A DNA stretch of 64,000 bases from Nocardiopsis eucommiae (GCA_018388625.1 CP074402.1:3906001-3970000); one strand, 5' to 3'; positions 31,613-41,426 are shown, counted from the stretch's first letter. The notes: a model not told the origin generated them from the letters alone. Program-made: numbers and translations.

Positions 31613-32206
31613 CTACAGGACGCCCTTGGTGGAGGGCACCCAGTCCACGCGCGGGTCGTTCTCGGTGGCCACGCGCAGTGCGCGGGCGAACGCCTTGAAC
31701 TGGGCCTCCACGATGTGGTGGGCGTTGCGGCCGTAGGGCACGTGGACGTGCAGGGCCACGCGCGCCTGGGCGACGAACGACTCGAAGATGTGGCGGGTCA
31801 TGGTCGTGTCGTAGTCGCGGCCGATGACCGGCGCCATGCCCTCGGGCTCGGTGTGCACGAGGTAGGGGCGGCCGGAGACGTCGACGGTGACCTCGGCCAG
31901 CGCCTCGTCGAGCGGGACCTTGGCGTCGGCGAAGCGGCGGATGCCCGCGCGGTCGCCGAGGGCCTCGCTGAAGGCCGCGCCCAGGGCGAGGGCCGTGTCC
32001 TCCATGGTGTGGTGCGCGTCGATGTGCAGGTCGCCCTCGGTGCGCACGGTGAGATCGAAGAGTCCGTGCTTGGCGAGCTGGTCGAGCATGTGGTCGAAGA
32101 ATCCGACCCCGGTGGAGACGTCGGCGACGCCCGTGCCGTCCAGGTCGACCTCGACCAGGACCTTGGTTTCCTTGGTTGCGCGTTCGACGCGCCCGATGCG
32201 GCTCAT
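31613..32206 (-). CDS. hisB: Imidazoleglycerol-phosphate dehydratase
   Basis: Manganese-dependent dehydration of IGP to imidazole acetol phosphate. 197 aa, monofunctional. Metal-ligand motifs: [13 protein letters not shown] near residue 37, [18 protein letters not shown] near residue 59, and [19 protein letters not shown] near residue 158. Start [14 protein letters not shown]. It lies 66 nt after hisC and abuts the small membrane protein gene. Unbroken. Confidence 0.96.
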   Translation of the reverse strand: MSRIGRVERATKETKVLVEVDLDGTGVADVSTGVGFFDHMLDQLAKHGLFDLTVRTEGDLHIDAHHTMEDTALALGAAFSEALGDRAGIRRFADAKVPLDEALAEVTVDVSGRPYLVHTEPEGMAPVIGRDYDTTMTRHIFESFVAQARVALHVHVPYGRNAHHIVEAQFKAFARALRVATENDPRVDWVPSTKGVL

Positions 32207-32272
32207 GGTGCCTGATCCTTGGTGGTGCTGTGGTGGTGGTGCGGTGCGGTGGTGCCGGGCGGGCCGGCCAGG

Positions 32273-33364
32273 CTAGCGGCCGGTGACCTTCAGGAGCGCC
32301 GCGCGGAAGGCGGCCATCTCCTCGCTGGTGCCGACGGTGACGCGCAGCCAGCCGTCGGGGCCGGTCTCGCGGATGAGGACGTCCTGGTCGAGCAGGTCCC
32401 GCCAGACCCGGCTGCGGTCCTCGAACTCACCGAACAGGACGAAGTTGGCGTCCGAGTCCGCGACGGAGAACCCCTGTTCCCGGAGCCAGAGGACGAGCGC
32501 GTCGCGTTCGGCGCGGAGGTCGTCGACGGCGCCGAGGAGCTCCTCGGCGTGCTCCAGCGCGGTGAGGGCCACCGTCTGGGTGACGGCGGACAGGTGGTAG
32601 GGCAGGCGGACCAGCTGGAGGGCGTCCACCACGGCGGGGTGCGCGGCGAGGTAGCCCACGCGCGCCCCGGCCAGGGCGAAGGCCTTGGACATGGTGCGCG
32701 AGACGATCACCCTGGGGTGGTCCGGCAGCAGGGACAGGGCGCTGGGCGTGTTCGCGCGGCGGAACTCGGCGTAGGCCTCGTCGACCACCACGACCCCCGG
32801 GGCGGCCCGGGCGACGCGCTCGATGTCGGCCATCTCCAGGGCGGTACCGGTGGGGTTGTTGGGCGAGGTCAGGAAGACGACGCTGGGCCGGTGCTCCTCG
32901 ATGGCGGCCAGGGCGGCGTCCACGTCGATCCGGAAGTCGGCGTCGCGCGGGACCGGCACCCAGTGCGTCCCGGTCCCCCGGGAGATGATCGGGTGCATCG
33001 AGTAGGACGGCTCGAAGCCCATCGCCGTGCGGCCGGGTCCGCCGAAGGCCTGGAGCAGCTGCTGGAGGACCTCGTTGGAGCCGTTGGCCGCCCAGACGTG
33101 GGCGGCGGTCAGGCCGTGGCCGAGGTAGGCGGCCAGGCCCTCACGCAGCCGGACCGCGTCCCGGTCGGGGTACCGGTTGAGCCCGAGGGCGGTGTCCGCC
33201 ACCGCCTCGGCGAGGGCCTTCGCCAGGCGCGGGGAGGGCGCGTGGGGGTTCTCGTTGGTGTTGAGGACCACCGGCACGTCCAGCTGCGGTGCGCCGTAGG
33301 CCGAGCGTCCGCGCAGGTCGTCGCGGAGCGGCAGGTCGTTCAGGGTGAAGCTCACTGGGTTCAC
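32273..33364 (-). CDS. hisC: Histidinol-phosphate aminotransferase
   Basis: PLP aminotransferase making histidinol phosphate. 363 aa. Motifs: [11 protein letters not shown] near residue 34, [11 protein letters not shown], the PLP-contacting SPNNPTGT near residue 166 and [10 protein letters not shown], and the PLP Lys in [16 protein letters not shown] near residue 221. It is separated from hisD by 187 nt containing a palindrome and a hairpin, so it may start its own transcript, while hisB, hisH, priA and hisF follow closely. Confidence 0.95.
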   Translation of the reverse strand: MNPVSFTLNDLPLRDDLRGRSAYGAPQLDVPVVLNTNENPHAPSPRLAKALAEAVADTALGLNRYPDRDAVRLREGLAAYLGHGLTAAHVWAANGSNEVLQQLLQAFGGPGRTAMGFEPSYSMHPIISRGTGTHWVPVPRDADFRIDVDAALAAIEEHRPSVVFLTSPNNPTGTALEMADIERVARAAPGVVVVDEAYAEFRRANTPSALSLLPDHPRVIVSRTMSKAFALAGARVGYLAAHPAVVDALQLVRLPYHLSAVTQTVALTALEHAEELLGAVDDLRAERDALVLWLREQGFSVADSDANFVLFGEFEDRSRVWRDLLDQDVLIRETGPDGWLRVTVGTSEEMAAFRAALLKVTGR

Positions 33365-33404
33365 ACTCGTGGTCGGTCGTGGCGGGACGGTCTCCCGGGG
33401 CCAC

Positions 33405-33425
33405 TGTGACCACCGTGGTCACAGG
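33405..33425. promoter_or_regulatory. Palindrome upstream of hisC
   Basis: Arms CTGTGACCA / TGGTCACAG around CCG, 40 nt before the hisC ATG. Candidate operator or leader hairpin; I recognise no known consensus. Confidence 0.35.
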
Positions 33426-33498
33426 GGTCCCCTCCGGTCGCCCCGCCGGGGCGGGCGTCTGACGGCCTCCGGTTCGCTTCGGCCGTTGTTCGGGCGCC

Positions 33499-33520
33499 GC
33501 CGGGGGCGGTCACCCCCGGC
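33499..33520 (-). terminator. Hairpin after hisD
   Basis: GCCGGGGG / CCCCCGGC with a 6-nt loop, 32 nt past the hisD stop. Possible terminator separating hisD from hisC. Confidence 0.5.
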
Positions 33521-33551
33521 TCCTCCCCGGAACTGCTGGAACACCCCCGGG

Positions 33552-34856
33552 TCAGGGCGTGTTCCCCTCCTCCGTGCGCGCGGCCACGGCCTCGCCGTGC
33601 GCGGGCAGGTCCTCGGCCTGGGCCAGGGTGATGACGTGATGGGCGACGTCGGCCAGCGCGTCGCGGTCGTACTCGACGACGTGCACCCCGCGCAGGAAGG
33701 TCTGCACGCTCAGGCCACCGCTGTGGCAGGCGCAGCCGCCGGTGGGCAGCACGTGGTTGGAGCCCGCCGCGTAGTCACCGAGGGAGACCGGGGAGTGGTC
33801 CCCGACGAAGATCGCTCCGGCGTTGCGCACGCGCGCCGCCCGAGCCGGGGCGTCGGCGGTCATGATCTGCAGGTGCTCGGCCGCGTAGGCGTCGACGACC
33901 GCCAGCCCCTGCTCGAGGTCGTCCACCAGGACGATGCCGGACTGCGGGCCCGACAGGGCTTCACGGACGCGCTCGCTGTGCTTGGTGGCGGCGACGCGCG
34001 CGGCGAGGCGTTCGGTGACCGCCTCGGCCAGGGCCTCGTCCGGGGTCACCAGGACGGAGGCGGCGACGACGTCGTGCTCGGCCTGGCTGATGAGGTCGGC
34101 GGCGACGTAGTCGGGGTTGGCGGTGGAGTCCGCGAGGATCGCGATCTCGGTGGGCCCGGCCTCGGCGTCGATGCCGATGACGCCCTTGAGGAGGCGCTTG
34201 GCGGCCGCGACCCAGATGTTGCCGGGGCCGGTGACCATGTCGGCGCGCTCGCAGTCGTCGGTGCCGTAGGCGAACATCGCCACCGCCTGGGCGCCACCGA
34301 CCGCGTACACCTCGTCCACGCCGAGCAGCGCGCAGGCGGCGAGGATGGTCGGGTGGGGCAGCCCACCGAAGTCCTTCTGCGGCGGCGAGGTCACCGCGAG
34401 GGAGGCCACGCCCGCCTCCTGGGCGGGGACGACGTTCATGATGACGCTGGACGGGTAGACGGCGCGGCCGCCCGGCACGTAGAGGCCGACGCGGTTGACC
34501 GGGATCCACTTCTCCGTGACGGTGCCGCCGGGGACGACCTGGGTGGTGTGGTCCTGGCGGCGCTGCGCGCTGTGCACCTTGCGGGCGCGGCGGATGGACT
34601 CCTCCAGCGCGGCGCGCACGGCGGGGTCGAGTTCGACGAGGGCCGCGTCGATGGCGTCCTTGGGGACACGGACGTCGGTGAGCCGCACGCCGTCGAAGCG
34701 TTCGGTGAGTTCGACCAGTGCCTCGGTCCCGCGATGGCGGACGTCCTCACAGAGCGGCCGCACGCGCTCGGTGGCGTCGGCCACATCGATTTCGGCGCGC
34801 GGAAGGGCGTCGCGCGGGTCGTCCTGGGAGCCTCGGAGGTCGATTCGACTGATCAC
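33552..34856 (-). CDS. hisD: Histidinol dehydrogenase
   Basis: Zinc enzyme oxidising L-histidinol to histidine through two NAD-dependent steps. 434 aa. Motifs: [16 protein letters not shown] near residue 123, [22 protein letters not shown], the zinc-binding SQAEHD near residue 260, and the catalytic/zinc region AAEHLQIM near residue 322 and [15 protein letters not shown] near residue 360. Begins MISRIDLRG. First gene of the his group on this strand, 249 nt from divergent ferritin. Unbroken. Confidence 0.96.
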   Translation of the reverse strand: MISRIDLRGSQDDPRDALPRAEIDVADATERVRPLCEDVRHRGTEALVELTERFDGVRLTDVRVPKDAIDAALVELDPAVRAALEESIRRARKVHSAQRRQDHTTQVVPGGTVTEKWIPVNRVGLYVPGGRAVYPSSVIMNVVPAQEAGVASLAVTSPPQKDFGGLPHPTILAACALLGVDEVYAVGGAQAVAMFAYGTDDCERADMVTGPGNIWVAAAKRLLKGVIGIDAEAGPTEIAILADSTANPDYVAADLISQAEHDVVAASVLVTPDEALAEAVTERLAARVAATKHSERVREALSGPQSGIVLVDDLEQGLAVVDAYAAEHLQIMTADAPARAARVRNAGAIFVGDHSPVSLGDYAAGSNHVLPTGGCACHSGGLSVQTFLRGVHVVEYDRDALADVAHHVITLAQAEDLPAHGEAVAARTEEGNTP

Positions 34857-34999
34857 GGTCCCAGTCTAGGGGGCTCGGCCCAATCCGTGGGTGGCGGAGT
34901 CCGGATGATGGACACCACACCCGCGCGACCGGCGCGAACCCGCTTCCCGGACCCGCGCCCCGACGACTCCCCGGACGCGCGAAATAAGCGTCGCCTAAG

Positions 35000-35018
35000 T
35001 TTGGGACACCTTACCTAA
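35000..35018. promoter_or_regulatory. IdeR/DtxR iron-box-like site 1
   Basis: TTTGGGACACCTTACCTAA matches the 19-bp IdeR consensus TTAGGTTAGGCTAACCTAA at 12 positions, with a strong right half (CTTACCTAA). About 90 nt upstream of ferritin. Confidence 0.45.
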
Positions 35019-35027
35019 TTTGATGAA

Positions 35028-35046
35028 AGAAAGGCTTGCCTCATTC
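35028..35046. promoter_or_regulatory. IdeR/DtxR iron-box-like site 2
   Basis: Core AGGCTTGCCT (35032-35041) matches the consensus core AGGCTAACCT at 8 of 10 positions and is itself palindromic. Second box in tandem upstream of ferritin. Confidence 0.4.
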
Positions 35047-35105
35047 ATTGGGGCGCCACTCCGAGGTGTTTCGCAAAACGCTTTTTAATGGGTTATCGTG
35101 GGGGC

Positions 35106-35666
35106 ATGACTTCGAACAAGACCGGCGATAGCAGCCATTCCAAGTTCCATCGTCTCCTCATCGACCAGGTGCGGCACGAGTTCACCGCCTCGCACCAGTA
35201 CGTGGCGATCGCGGCCTGGTTCGACGACCAGGACCTGCCCCAGCTGGCCAGGGTCTTCTACGAGCAGTCCCTGGAGGAGCGCGACCACGCGATGATGATC
35301 GTGCGGTACCTGCTCGACAGCGACGTCACCTTCGCCCTTCCCGGCGTGGACGACATCGAGACCGATTTCGCCGTCGCCCGCGACCTGGTCGCCCTGGCCC
35401 TGCGCCAGGAACGCGAGGTGACCGACAACTTCCAGCGACTGGCCAGGGTCGCCCGCGACGAGGACGACTACACCGGAGAGCAGTTCCTCCAGTGGTTCAT
35501 CCAGGAGCAGGTGGAGGAGGTCGCCAAGATGTCGACCCTCCTGAACGTCGTGGACCGCGCCAACGGCAACCTGTTCGACGTGGAGACCTTCGTCGCCCGC
35601 GACATGCCGAGCGAGGACAACGGCAGCCAGGGCGCTCCGGGCACCGCGGGCCCCTCGGTCTCCTGA
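35106..35666 (+). CDS. Ferritin (BfrB/Ftn-like)
   Basis: Iron-storage ferritin, 186 aa, forming a 24-mer shell that oxidises and stores Fe(II). Ferroxidase ligands are visible: Glu in QVRHEFTASHQY near residue 23, E-x-x-H in LEERDHAMMIV near residue 60, and QFLQWFIQEQVEE near residue 130. The C-terminus is a short Gly/Ser tail. Two IdeR-like boxes lie 60-105 nt upstream; in mycobacteria iron-loaded IdeR activates ferritin. The ATG at 35106 follows a G-rich stretch. Divergent from hisD and followed by a strong terminator. Confidence 0.92.
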   Translation: MTSNKTGDSSHSKFHRLLIDQVRHEFTASHQYVAIAAWFDDQDLPQLARVFYEQSLEERDHAMMIVRYLLDSDVTFALPGVDDIETDFAVARDLVALALRQEREVTDNFQRLARVARDEDDYTGEQFLQWFIQEQVEEVAKMSTLLNVVDRANGNLFDVETFVARDMPSEDNGSQGAPGTAGPSVS

Positions 35667-35697
35667 CCGGCCGCGCCTCCGGCGCCGTCCGCGCACC

Positions 35698-35727
35698 CGC
35701 CCCGCCCGGGCCGCCCCGGGCGGGGCG
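35698..35727 (+). terminator. Terminator after ferritin
   Basis: Perfect 13-bp arms CGCCCCGCCCGGG / CCCGGGCGGGGCG with loop CCGC, about 30 nt past the stop. Confidence 0.75.
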
Positions 35728-35763
35728 CCCGCGTCCGTACCCCGGCGGGGGCATACTGGGACC

Positions 35764-36545
35764 ATGCCAGAGGCGCTGCCGATCTTCCCGCTGAACACCG
35801 TGCTGTTCCCCGGTATGACGATCCCACTCCACGTGTTCGAGAACAGGTACCGTCGGCTGGTCTCGGAACTGCTCGGCCCCACCCTGGCCGGGGGCGAGCC
35901 GGGTGGCCGGGACCACGGACCCGCGCGCTTCGGCGTCGTCTGGATCGAACTGGGCCAGGAGGTGGCCAGTGAGTCCGGGCAGGGCTCGGGGGCGCGGACA
36001 CCGGTGTGCCCAACACCGCCGGGCCCGGGGCGCCGGCCTCCCTTCCGCTGGTGAGCGCGACCGGGTGCACGGCCGTGGTGCGCGACGTGCGCACCTACGA
36101 GGACGGCCGCTACGACCTGGTGGTCGAGGGCGGCACGCGGTTCACCATCACCGACCTGTCGGACGTCGACACCGCCTCCACCGACGACTACTCGACGGCG
36201 TCGGTCTCCCTTCTGCCCGAGCCCCTGGGGCCGGACGTCGAGGAGCACGCCGACCGGGTGCGGGAACTGTACGAGGTGTACGAGCGGCGGCTGGCGGACA
36301 TCGGCATGGCGTCGGAGACCGCGGGCGACCTGCCGCGCGACCCGATCGCGTTGTCGTACACCGTGGCGATCTCGGTGGTGCTGGACTCGGCGGAGAAGCA
36401 GCGTCTGCTGGAGGCCGAGGACGCGGCGACCCGGCTGGCGGTGGCCGCGCGCTTCCTGCGCAGGGAGAACCGGATCGTGGCCGCGCCGGACCTGCCCAAC
36501 CTCCCCGCGGGCCCGTTCCTCGACAACGGGGTCTCCTTCAACTAG
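35764..36545 (+). CDS. Lon N-terminal (LON/PUA-like) domain protein, apparent frameshift
   Basis: 260 aa when repaired. It has the substrate-binding LON domain without the protease part: LPIFPLNTVLFPGMTIPLHVFE at residues about 5-25 and RYDLVVEGGTRFTITD near residue 113, then a helical C-terminal segment (DSAEKQRLLEAEDAATRLAVAARFLRRE). The break is the G run 35988-35992 (one missing base). Stand-alone LonN proteins are common in actinobacteria and are thought to bind or recruit proteins; no specific role is known. It is followed by a hairpin and ybaK. Confidence 0.85.
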
Positions 36546-36576
36546 GGCGCCGCCTCAGGGGATCCTCACCCTGACG

Positions 36577-36607
36577 GGGACACCCGCGTCACCTGGTGCG
36601 GTGTCCC
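36577..36607 (+). terminator. Hairpin after the LonN-domain gene
   Basis: GGGACACC / GGTGTCCC, 8-bp arms with a 15-nt loop that can pair further, 31 nt past the stop. Confidence 0.5.
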
Positions 36608-36667
36608 GTGTACGGAGGAGTAGCCTGCCCTGAGGTGGAAGTACGAAGTGGAAGGCCCAGGTGACCC

Positions 36668-37150
36668 ATGAGTGGAAGATCCACGCCCGCGACGGTGGCC
36701 GCCAGCAGGACCAAGACCACCTACACGTTGCACCCCTATGAGGTGAACGGGGGCGAGGGCCACTCCTATGGCGCGGACGCCGCCGACGCGATCGGGGTAC
36801 CGCACGAACAGGTGTTCAAGACGCTGGTGGCCGAGGTGGACGGCGTGTTCACCGTCGGGGTGGTGCCCGTGAGCGCGTCGCTGGACCTGAAGGCGCTGGC
36901 GGCCGCGGTCGGCGGCAAGCGGGCGACGATGGCCGATCCGGTCCGGGCGGAGAAGATCACCGGGTACGTGCGTGGCGGCATCAGCCCGTTGGGGCAACGC
37001 AAGCGGCTGCGGACGGTGATCGACTCCTCGGTGGCGGAGCTGCGTGCGGTGTACGTCTCCGCCGGGCGGCGGGGACTCCAGATGGAGCTGACCCCCAAGG
37101 ACCTCATCGCCCTGACGGAGGCCTCCCTCGCCCCCATCGGAACGGACTGA
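36668..37150 (+). CDS. ybaK: Cys-tRNA(Pro)/Cys-tRNA deacylase YbaK-like
   Basis: Trans-editing enzyme of the YbaK/EbsC family that hydrolyses mischarged tRNA (Cys-tRNA-Pro in bacterial YbaK). 160 aa, normal length. Motifs: QVFKTLVAEVDG near residue 48 with the essential Lys, VSASLDLKALAAAVGGKRATMADP, KITGYVRGGISPLGQRKRL with the conserved GGISP, and a final strand GRRGLQMELTPKDL. Start ATG at 36668 after CAGGTGACCC. Unbroken. Followed by a 9-bp stem. Confidence 0.92.
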   Translation: MSGRSTPATVAASRTKTTYTLHPYEVNGGEGHSYGADAADAIGVPHEQVFKTLVAEVDGVFTVGVVPVSASLDLKALAAAVGGKRATMADPVRAEKITGYVRGGISPLGQRKRLRTVIDSSVAELRAVYVSAGRRGLQMELTPKDLIALTEASLAPIGTD

Positions 37151-37180
37151 ACGGCCCAGGGCGCCGGGGCGGCCCGGAGC

Positions 37181-37202
37181 GGGCGACGAGGTGTCGTCGC
37201 CC
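37181..37202 (+). terminator. Terminator after ybaK
   Basis: GGGCGACGA / TCGTCGCCC, perfect 9-bp arms and a 4-nt loop, 30 nt past the stop. Confidence 0.6.
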
Positions 37203-37270
37203 CGTGGTCGGCCCCGGAATCCGCTGGGTCACAGGGGTCCGTGGACCGGCACACATTCGCGTACGGAGTG

Positions 37271-37298
37271 TTGCCCGCCCCCTACCCAGGGGTAGCTT
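37271..37298 (+). promoter_or_regulatory. Putative leaderless promoter of the acyl-CoA ligase
   Basis: TTGCCC at 37271-37276, 16-nt spacer, TAGCTT at 37293-37298, then 6 nt to the ATG. The palindrome CTACCC-AG-GGGTAG (37282-37295) covers the spacer and start of the -10, a good position for a repressor. Confidence 0.5.
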
Positions 37299-37304
37299 TG
37301 TGAC

Positions 37305-39172
37305 ATGGGCAACACTTCATCCCCCTATCGGTCCGTTCCCGACATGTTCGTCTCCCGCGTCGCCGAATCCGGCGACCGGGAGGCGTTCACCTACCCGGTC
37401 CCCTCCCCGCCGGTGGCGGCGAGAAGTGGGAGTCCCTGACCTGGAACCAGACCCGTGACCGTGTCCGCGCCCTGGCGCTGGGCCTGCACTCCCTGGGTCT
37501 GACCTCCCAGGCCCGGTGCGCGATCGCGTCGAGCACCCGCGTCGAGTGGGTCCTGGCCGACCTCGCGATCCTGTGCGCGGGCGGCGCCTCCACCACGATC
37601 TACCCCTCCTCCGGCCCGCCCGACTGCGCGTTCATCGTGTCCGACTCCGGCAGCATGGTGGCCTTCGCCGAGAACGACGAGCAGGTCGCCAAACTCCTGG
37701 AGCAGCGCGGCGCCATGCCCGGACTGTCCCGGGTCATCGCCTTCGAGGGGGCGGCCGGGGGCGACGACGACTGGGTGATGAGCCTGTCCGAACTGGAGGA
37801 GGTCGGCGCGGGCCTGCACGCCGAGCGGCCCGATCTCTTCGACACGTTGGTCTCCTCCGTCCGCGCCGACCACCTGGCGACGCTGATCTACACCTCCGGC
37901 ACCACCGGCCGCCCCAAGGGGGTGCGCCTGGACCACGCCAACTGGCTCTACGAGGCCGAGGCGCTGCGGGTCATGGGCGACGAGATGCGCGCCCAGGGCT
38001 GGGAGATGCTCGACGCCGACGACGTCCAGTACCTGTGGCTGCCCCTGGCCCACAGCTTCGGCAAGGTCATGCAGGTCGCCCAGTTGCGGCTCGGGTTCAC
38101 GACCGCCGTCGACGGCCGCGTGGACCGGATCGTCGACAACCTCGCCGTCGTGCGGCCCACCTTCATGGCCGCCGCCCCGCGCATCTTCGAGAAGGTGTTC
38201 AACCGGGTCGTCATGCAGGCCAAGGAGGGAGGCGCCGCCAAGTACCGGATCTTCCGGTGGGCCGTCGGCGTGGGAGACCAGGTGGCCCGGCTGAGGGAGG
38301 AGGGCCGGGAGCCCGGCGGACTGCTCGCCGCCCGGTACCGGGTGGCCGACCGCCTCGTGTTCGCCAAGCTGCGTGCCCGGTTCGGTGACCGGCTGAAGTT
38401 CTTCGTGTCCGGCAGCGCGCCCCTGGCCCCCGAGATCGGCCGGTTCTTCTACGGCGCCGGGATCACCATCCTGGAGGGCTACGGCCTGACCGAGACCTCG
38501 GCGGGGGCCTTCCTCAACCGACCGGGTGACGTGCGCTTCGGCTCGGTGGGGCTGCCCCTGCCCGGGACGGAGGTGCGGATCGCGGAGGACGGCGAGGTCC
38601 TGTTGCGCGGCGGAAGCGTGATGCGCGGCTACCACAACCTGTCCGGAGCCACCCAGGAGGTCCTCGACGAGGACGGCTGGTTCGCCACCGGTGACATCGG
38701 CGCCCTGGAGAACGGCCGTCTGCGGATCACCGACCGCAAGAAGGAACTCATCAAGACCTCGGGCGGCAAGTACGTGGCTCCGCAGAGCATCGAGAGTCGG
38801 TTCAAGTCCCTGTGCCCCTACGTGGGCAACCTGGTGGTGCACGGTGACCGTCGGCCCTACTGCGTGGCCCTGGTGACCCTCGACGCCGAGGCGATCGAGG
38901 TCTGGGCCGAGGCCAACGGCCTGGGCGCGCTGAACTACCTCGGGCTGACCAGGGAACCCAAGGTGCGGGCCATGCTCCAGGAGGCCATCGACGAGCTCAA
39001 CCGCGGCCTGCCCCGGCACGAGTCCGTCAAGGACTTCGCCATCCTGCCGAACGAGCTCACGGTGGAGCAGGGCGAGATCACACCGAGCCTGAAGATGCGC
39101 CGCAGAGCCGTGGAGGAGCGGTACCGGGACCTGCTCGACGGCATGTACGAGGACTCCGTGCAGACCCTGTGA
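37305..39172 (+). CDS. Long-chain acyl-CoA ligase (AMP-binding), apparent frameshift
   Basis: Activates long-chain fatty acids to acyl-CoA through an acyl-adenylate. 622 aa when repaired, typical of the FAA1-type ligases. Motifs: the P-loop-like LIYTSGTTGRPKGV near residue 193, YGLTETSAGAF near residue 392, the ATP-binding Asp in DGWFATGDIG, and the C-terminal hinge ITDRKKELIKTSGGKYV near residue 476. The break at about 37405-37425 lies in a G/C run between MGNTSSPYRSVPDM... and the GGEKWESLTWNQ segment. Start ATG at 37305, apparently leaderless. Confidence 0.92.
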
Positions 39173-39197
39173 GCGCCGCCGGGCGCGGCGGACGCCC

Positions 39198-39827
39198 TCA
39201 GCCGAGTCCGGCGGTCCCCGCTCCTCCCTGACGGGGGTCGCCGGTCAGGGGGACGACACCCTCGGCGGGGATCCGGTCCCGGACGGGTTCGGGCACGCCG
39301 GGCTGGTCGCCGCGCATCAGGCTGAAGGCGTCCAACAGCCCGTACTGGAGAACGTGCACGAAGGGCCACACGACCAGGAACGCGACGGCTTGGAGCTGGA
39401 GGGCCGCGACCACCGTGCCACCGGGGTCGGTGGCCAGCACGGCCTCCCGGGCCGGAGCGTCCAGAGCGACGCCGATCCGCCAGACCAGCAGGGACGCGGC
39501 GGCCGCGCCGAGCGTGCTCGCGACGAGTCCGACCATCCGCAGGTCCTGGAACCGGCGCCGGGCCAGGGAGAACTGGACCATGTACGCGGCGTAGCCGGTG
39601 ACGAGCCCGGCCAGCGCGGTGATGACGACGAAGTAGCCCTCCCCCGCGAAGACCTCCTCGGAGGCGCCGGTGAAGACCCCGCCGTCCGGCAGGACCACCA
39701 CCTCGGGCCGCGGGGCGAGCCACCACCACAACGGGGCCAGGAGGGCGCCCAGCAGCGCCGTACCCCCGAGGAAGGCCACGCCCACGACCAGGCCGCGTAC
39801 CGGCGCGCCACCGCTCTGTTCCGCCAT
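39198..39827 (-). CDS. Multi-pass membrane protein, DUF2567-like
   Basis: 209 aa with four predicted helices. An N-terminal helix (GLVVGVAFLGGTALLGALLAPL) is followed by WWWLAPRPEVVVLPDGGVFTGASEEVFAGEGYFVV, resembling the conserved extracellular loop of DUF2567 proteins. The C-terminus is polar and Pro/Gly-rich. The ATG at 39827 follows GAGGAGCGGTTG. Convergent with the acyl-CoA ligase (26-nt gap) and divergent from the DinB gene. Unbroken. No function is known. Confidence 0.6.
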   Translation of the reverse strand: MAEQSGGAPVRGLVVGVAFLGGTALLGALLAPLWWWLAPRPEVVVLPDGGVFTGASEEVFAGEGYFVVITALAGLVTGYAAYMVQFSLARRRFQDLRMVGLVASTLGAAAASLLVWRIGVALDAPAREAVLATDPGGTVVAALQLQAVAFLVVWPFVHVLQYGLLDAFSLMRGDQPGVPEPVRDRIPAEGVVPLTGDPRQGGAGTAGLG

Positions 39828-39905
39828 CAACCGCTCCTCATCATCGCCACCCGGCCCCGCCGAAAACCAGTGGATACCGGACATGGCCCGAAGGAGAATA
39901 CCGCC

Positions 39906-40439
39906 ATGAGCGACAAGAGCAGCCTCCACGGCCTCCCCGAGCGTGTCGATGCTCCCACAGCGGCCGACGAGCGCACGATGCTCCTGGCCTGGTTGGACTG
40001 GCACCGCGCCACGGTGCACCGCAAGTGCGCGGGTCTGGCCGCCGACCTCTCCTCGTCGGCACCGCTGCCGGGGTCGCCGATGACCACCATCGGCGGGATC
40101 GTCTCCCACCTCCGCTGGATGGAGGCGTTCTGGTTCGAGGTGGTGATGCTCAACCAGCCCGACCTGGCGCCGTACACGGTCGAGGACCCGGACGCCGAGT
40201 TCAGGGTGGGGGCGCGACGGCCCCTGGAGGAGCTCCTCCCCGAGTACGCCGCGCAGTGCGAGCGTTCCCGGGAGATCACCTCCCACCTGGAGCTCGGCAA
40301 CTCCGCCCGCCGCGTGCTGAGGGAACGCGACCGGGTGACCCTGCGCTGGGTGGTCCTGCACATGATCGAGGAGACCGCCCGGCACAACGGACACCTGGAC
40401 GTCCTCCGGGAGCTGGCCGACGGCGCCACCGGCCAGTAG
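39906..40439 (+). CDS. DinB-family (DUF664) protein
   Basis: 177 aa, four-helix DinB fold. The metal-type His residues appear in GGIVSHLRWMEAFWFEV near residue 62 and VLHMIEETARHNGHLDVLRE near residue 150, the DUF664 pattern of actinobacterial DinB proteins, some of which are thiol-dependent S-transferase-like. The start follows AAGGAGAATACCGCC, a strong site. Divergent from the membrane-protein gene and ended by a long perfect hairpin. Substrate unknown. Confidence 0.85.
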   Translation: MSDKSSLHGLPERVDAPTAADERTMLLAWLDWHRATVHRKCAGLAADLSSSAPLPGSPMTTIGGIVSHLRWMEAFWFEVVMLNQPDLAPYTVEDPDAEFRVGARRPLEELLPEYAAQCERSREITSHLELGNSARRVLRERDRVTLRWVVLHMIEETARHNGHLDVLRELADGATGQ

Positions 40440-40451
40440 CCCTCCGGCGTG

Positions 40452-40485
40452 CGGGCCCGGGACGGTACTCACCGTCCCGGGCCCG
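40452..40485. terminator. Bidirectional terminator
   Basis: Perfect 15-bp arms CGGGCCCGGGACGGT / ACCGTCCCGGGCCCG with loop ACTC, between the genes ending at 40439 (+) and 40499 (-). Confidence 0.8.
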
Positions 40486-40498
40486 ACGACCGCGTGGA

Positions 40499-41284
40499 TC
40501 AGTCCTGGTCGTCGCCGTCCTCGGAGGAGGGGGCCTCCTCCTCGTCGGCGAGGATCAGGTACAGACCGCGTTTGGTCTCGGCCAGCAGGCGCTTGGCCCG
40601 CTCCAGCTGCTCCGGGGTCCCGGCCTGGGCGACCTGGGACGCGGCGGCCGAGAGCTGGTAGGCCAGGGCTCCGATCTCCTCGTAGCGGGACCTGGCGTCG
40701 GCGTGCGCGTCCGCTCCCGCCTCCCACGGCGGGGTGAGGTCGGCGCCGTTCTCCTCCAGGTAGGCGATGCCCTCGTCGGTGAGCTGATAGGGGCGGCGGC
40801 GCCCCTCCCCTCGACCTGCGCGACCAGGCCCTCGTCCTCCAGTTGCTGGAGCATGGGGTAGACGGAGCCGGGGCTGGGGCGCCAGGCGCCGCCGCTGCGC
40901 TCGCGTCCCTCGCGGATGATCTCGTATCCGCTGCGCGTCTCCTCCGCCAGGAGCATGAGGATGCCGGTGCGGACGTCGCCGCGCCGGGCGCGGCCGCCTC
41001 CCTGCGGGGCCCGTGCCCGCCCCCGAAGGGGAAGCCCGGACCGAACGGTGCCCCCGGGCCCGCGGGACCGAAGTGCCCGCCCGGGGACCCTCCCCACGGA
41101 GGGGCGGCGACCCGGGTGGGCCGGGCGGGGGCGGCGGGTGGCCGAATCCGTCCCGTCGCGGGCCCTGGTGCTCGTCGTGGTGTGCGTTCGGGATGTCTGT
41201 GGGGCGCGGGGCCCAGGGCAGCCGGGGACGCTCGGTGCGTCGCCCGCCCCAGGGCCAGGGGCCGGGAAGTGCCATCGCGGTCAT
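40499..41284 (-). CDS. PadR-family transcriptional regulator, three apparent frameshifts
   Basis: About 262 aa when repaired. The first 90 residues are Gly/Pro/His-rich ([15 protein letters not shown]), common in actinobacterial PadR proteins. The winged helix follows: [40 protein letters not shown], then [19 protein letters not shown], and a coiled C-terminal dimerisation helix. Three single-base breaks, at about 40810, 41025 and 41095, are needed to join the frames. The start ATG at 41284 follows AAGGAGAACGAC. An AT-rich GATATATC palindrome lies 69 nt upstream and may be an autoregulatory site. No adjacent target gene is obvious. Confidence 0.75.
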   Translation of the reverse strand: MTAMALPGPWPWGGRRTERPRLPWAPRPTDIPNAHHDEHQGPRRDGFGHPPPPPGPPGSPPLRGEGPRAGTSVPRARGHRSVRASPSGAGTGPAGRRPRPARRRPHRHPHAPGGGDAQRIRDHPRGTRAQRRRLAPQPRLRLPHAPATGGRGPGRAGRGEGRRRPYQLTDEGIAYLEENGADLTPPWEAGADAHADARSRYEEIGALAYQLSAAASQVAQAGTPEQLERAKRLLAETKRGLYLILADEEEAPSSEDGDDQD

Positions 41285-41352
41285 GTCGTTCTCCTTGGTA
41301 GCGATTGATGTTGATCGTTCACGACTGTCACTCCGTGATCCGATAGCTCAAA

Positions 41353-41360
41353 GATATATC
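41353..41360. promoter_or_regulatory. AT-rich palindrome upstream of padR
   Basis: GATATATC in a GC-rich area between padR and the dnaE terminator. TAGCGAT near 41296 and ATCGCTA near 41359 form a longer-range inverted pair. Possible PadR operator. Confidence 0.25.
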
Positions 41361-41394
41361 GCTAACTGGCTCAAGGCAAGAGCGGAGGCACAAA

Positions 41395-41426
41395 GATCCC
41401 CGTGTGCGGTGCCGCACACGGGGATC
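41395..41426 (-). terminator. Terminator after dnaE
   Basis: Perfect 15-bp arms GATCCCCGTGTGCGG / CCGCACACGGGGATC around TG, 18 nt past the dnaE stop, followed on the minus strand by TTTGTG. Confidence 0.85.

Noticed and set aside
30000..33500. Biosynthetic gene cluster around the his genes
   Set aside because: All genes are primary histidine metabolism in a common actinobacterial order; no synthase or tailoring genes.
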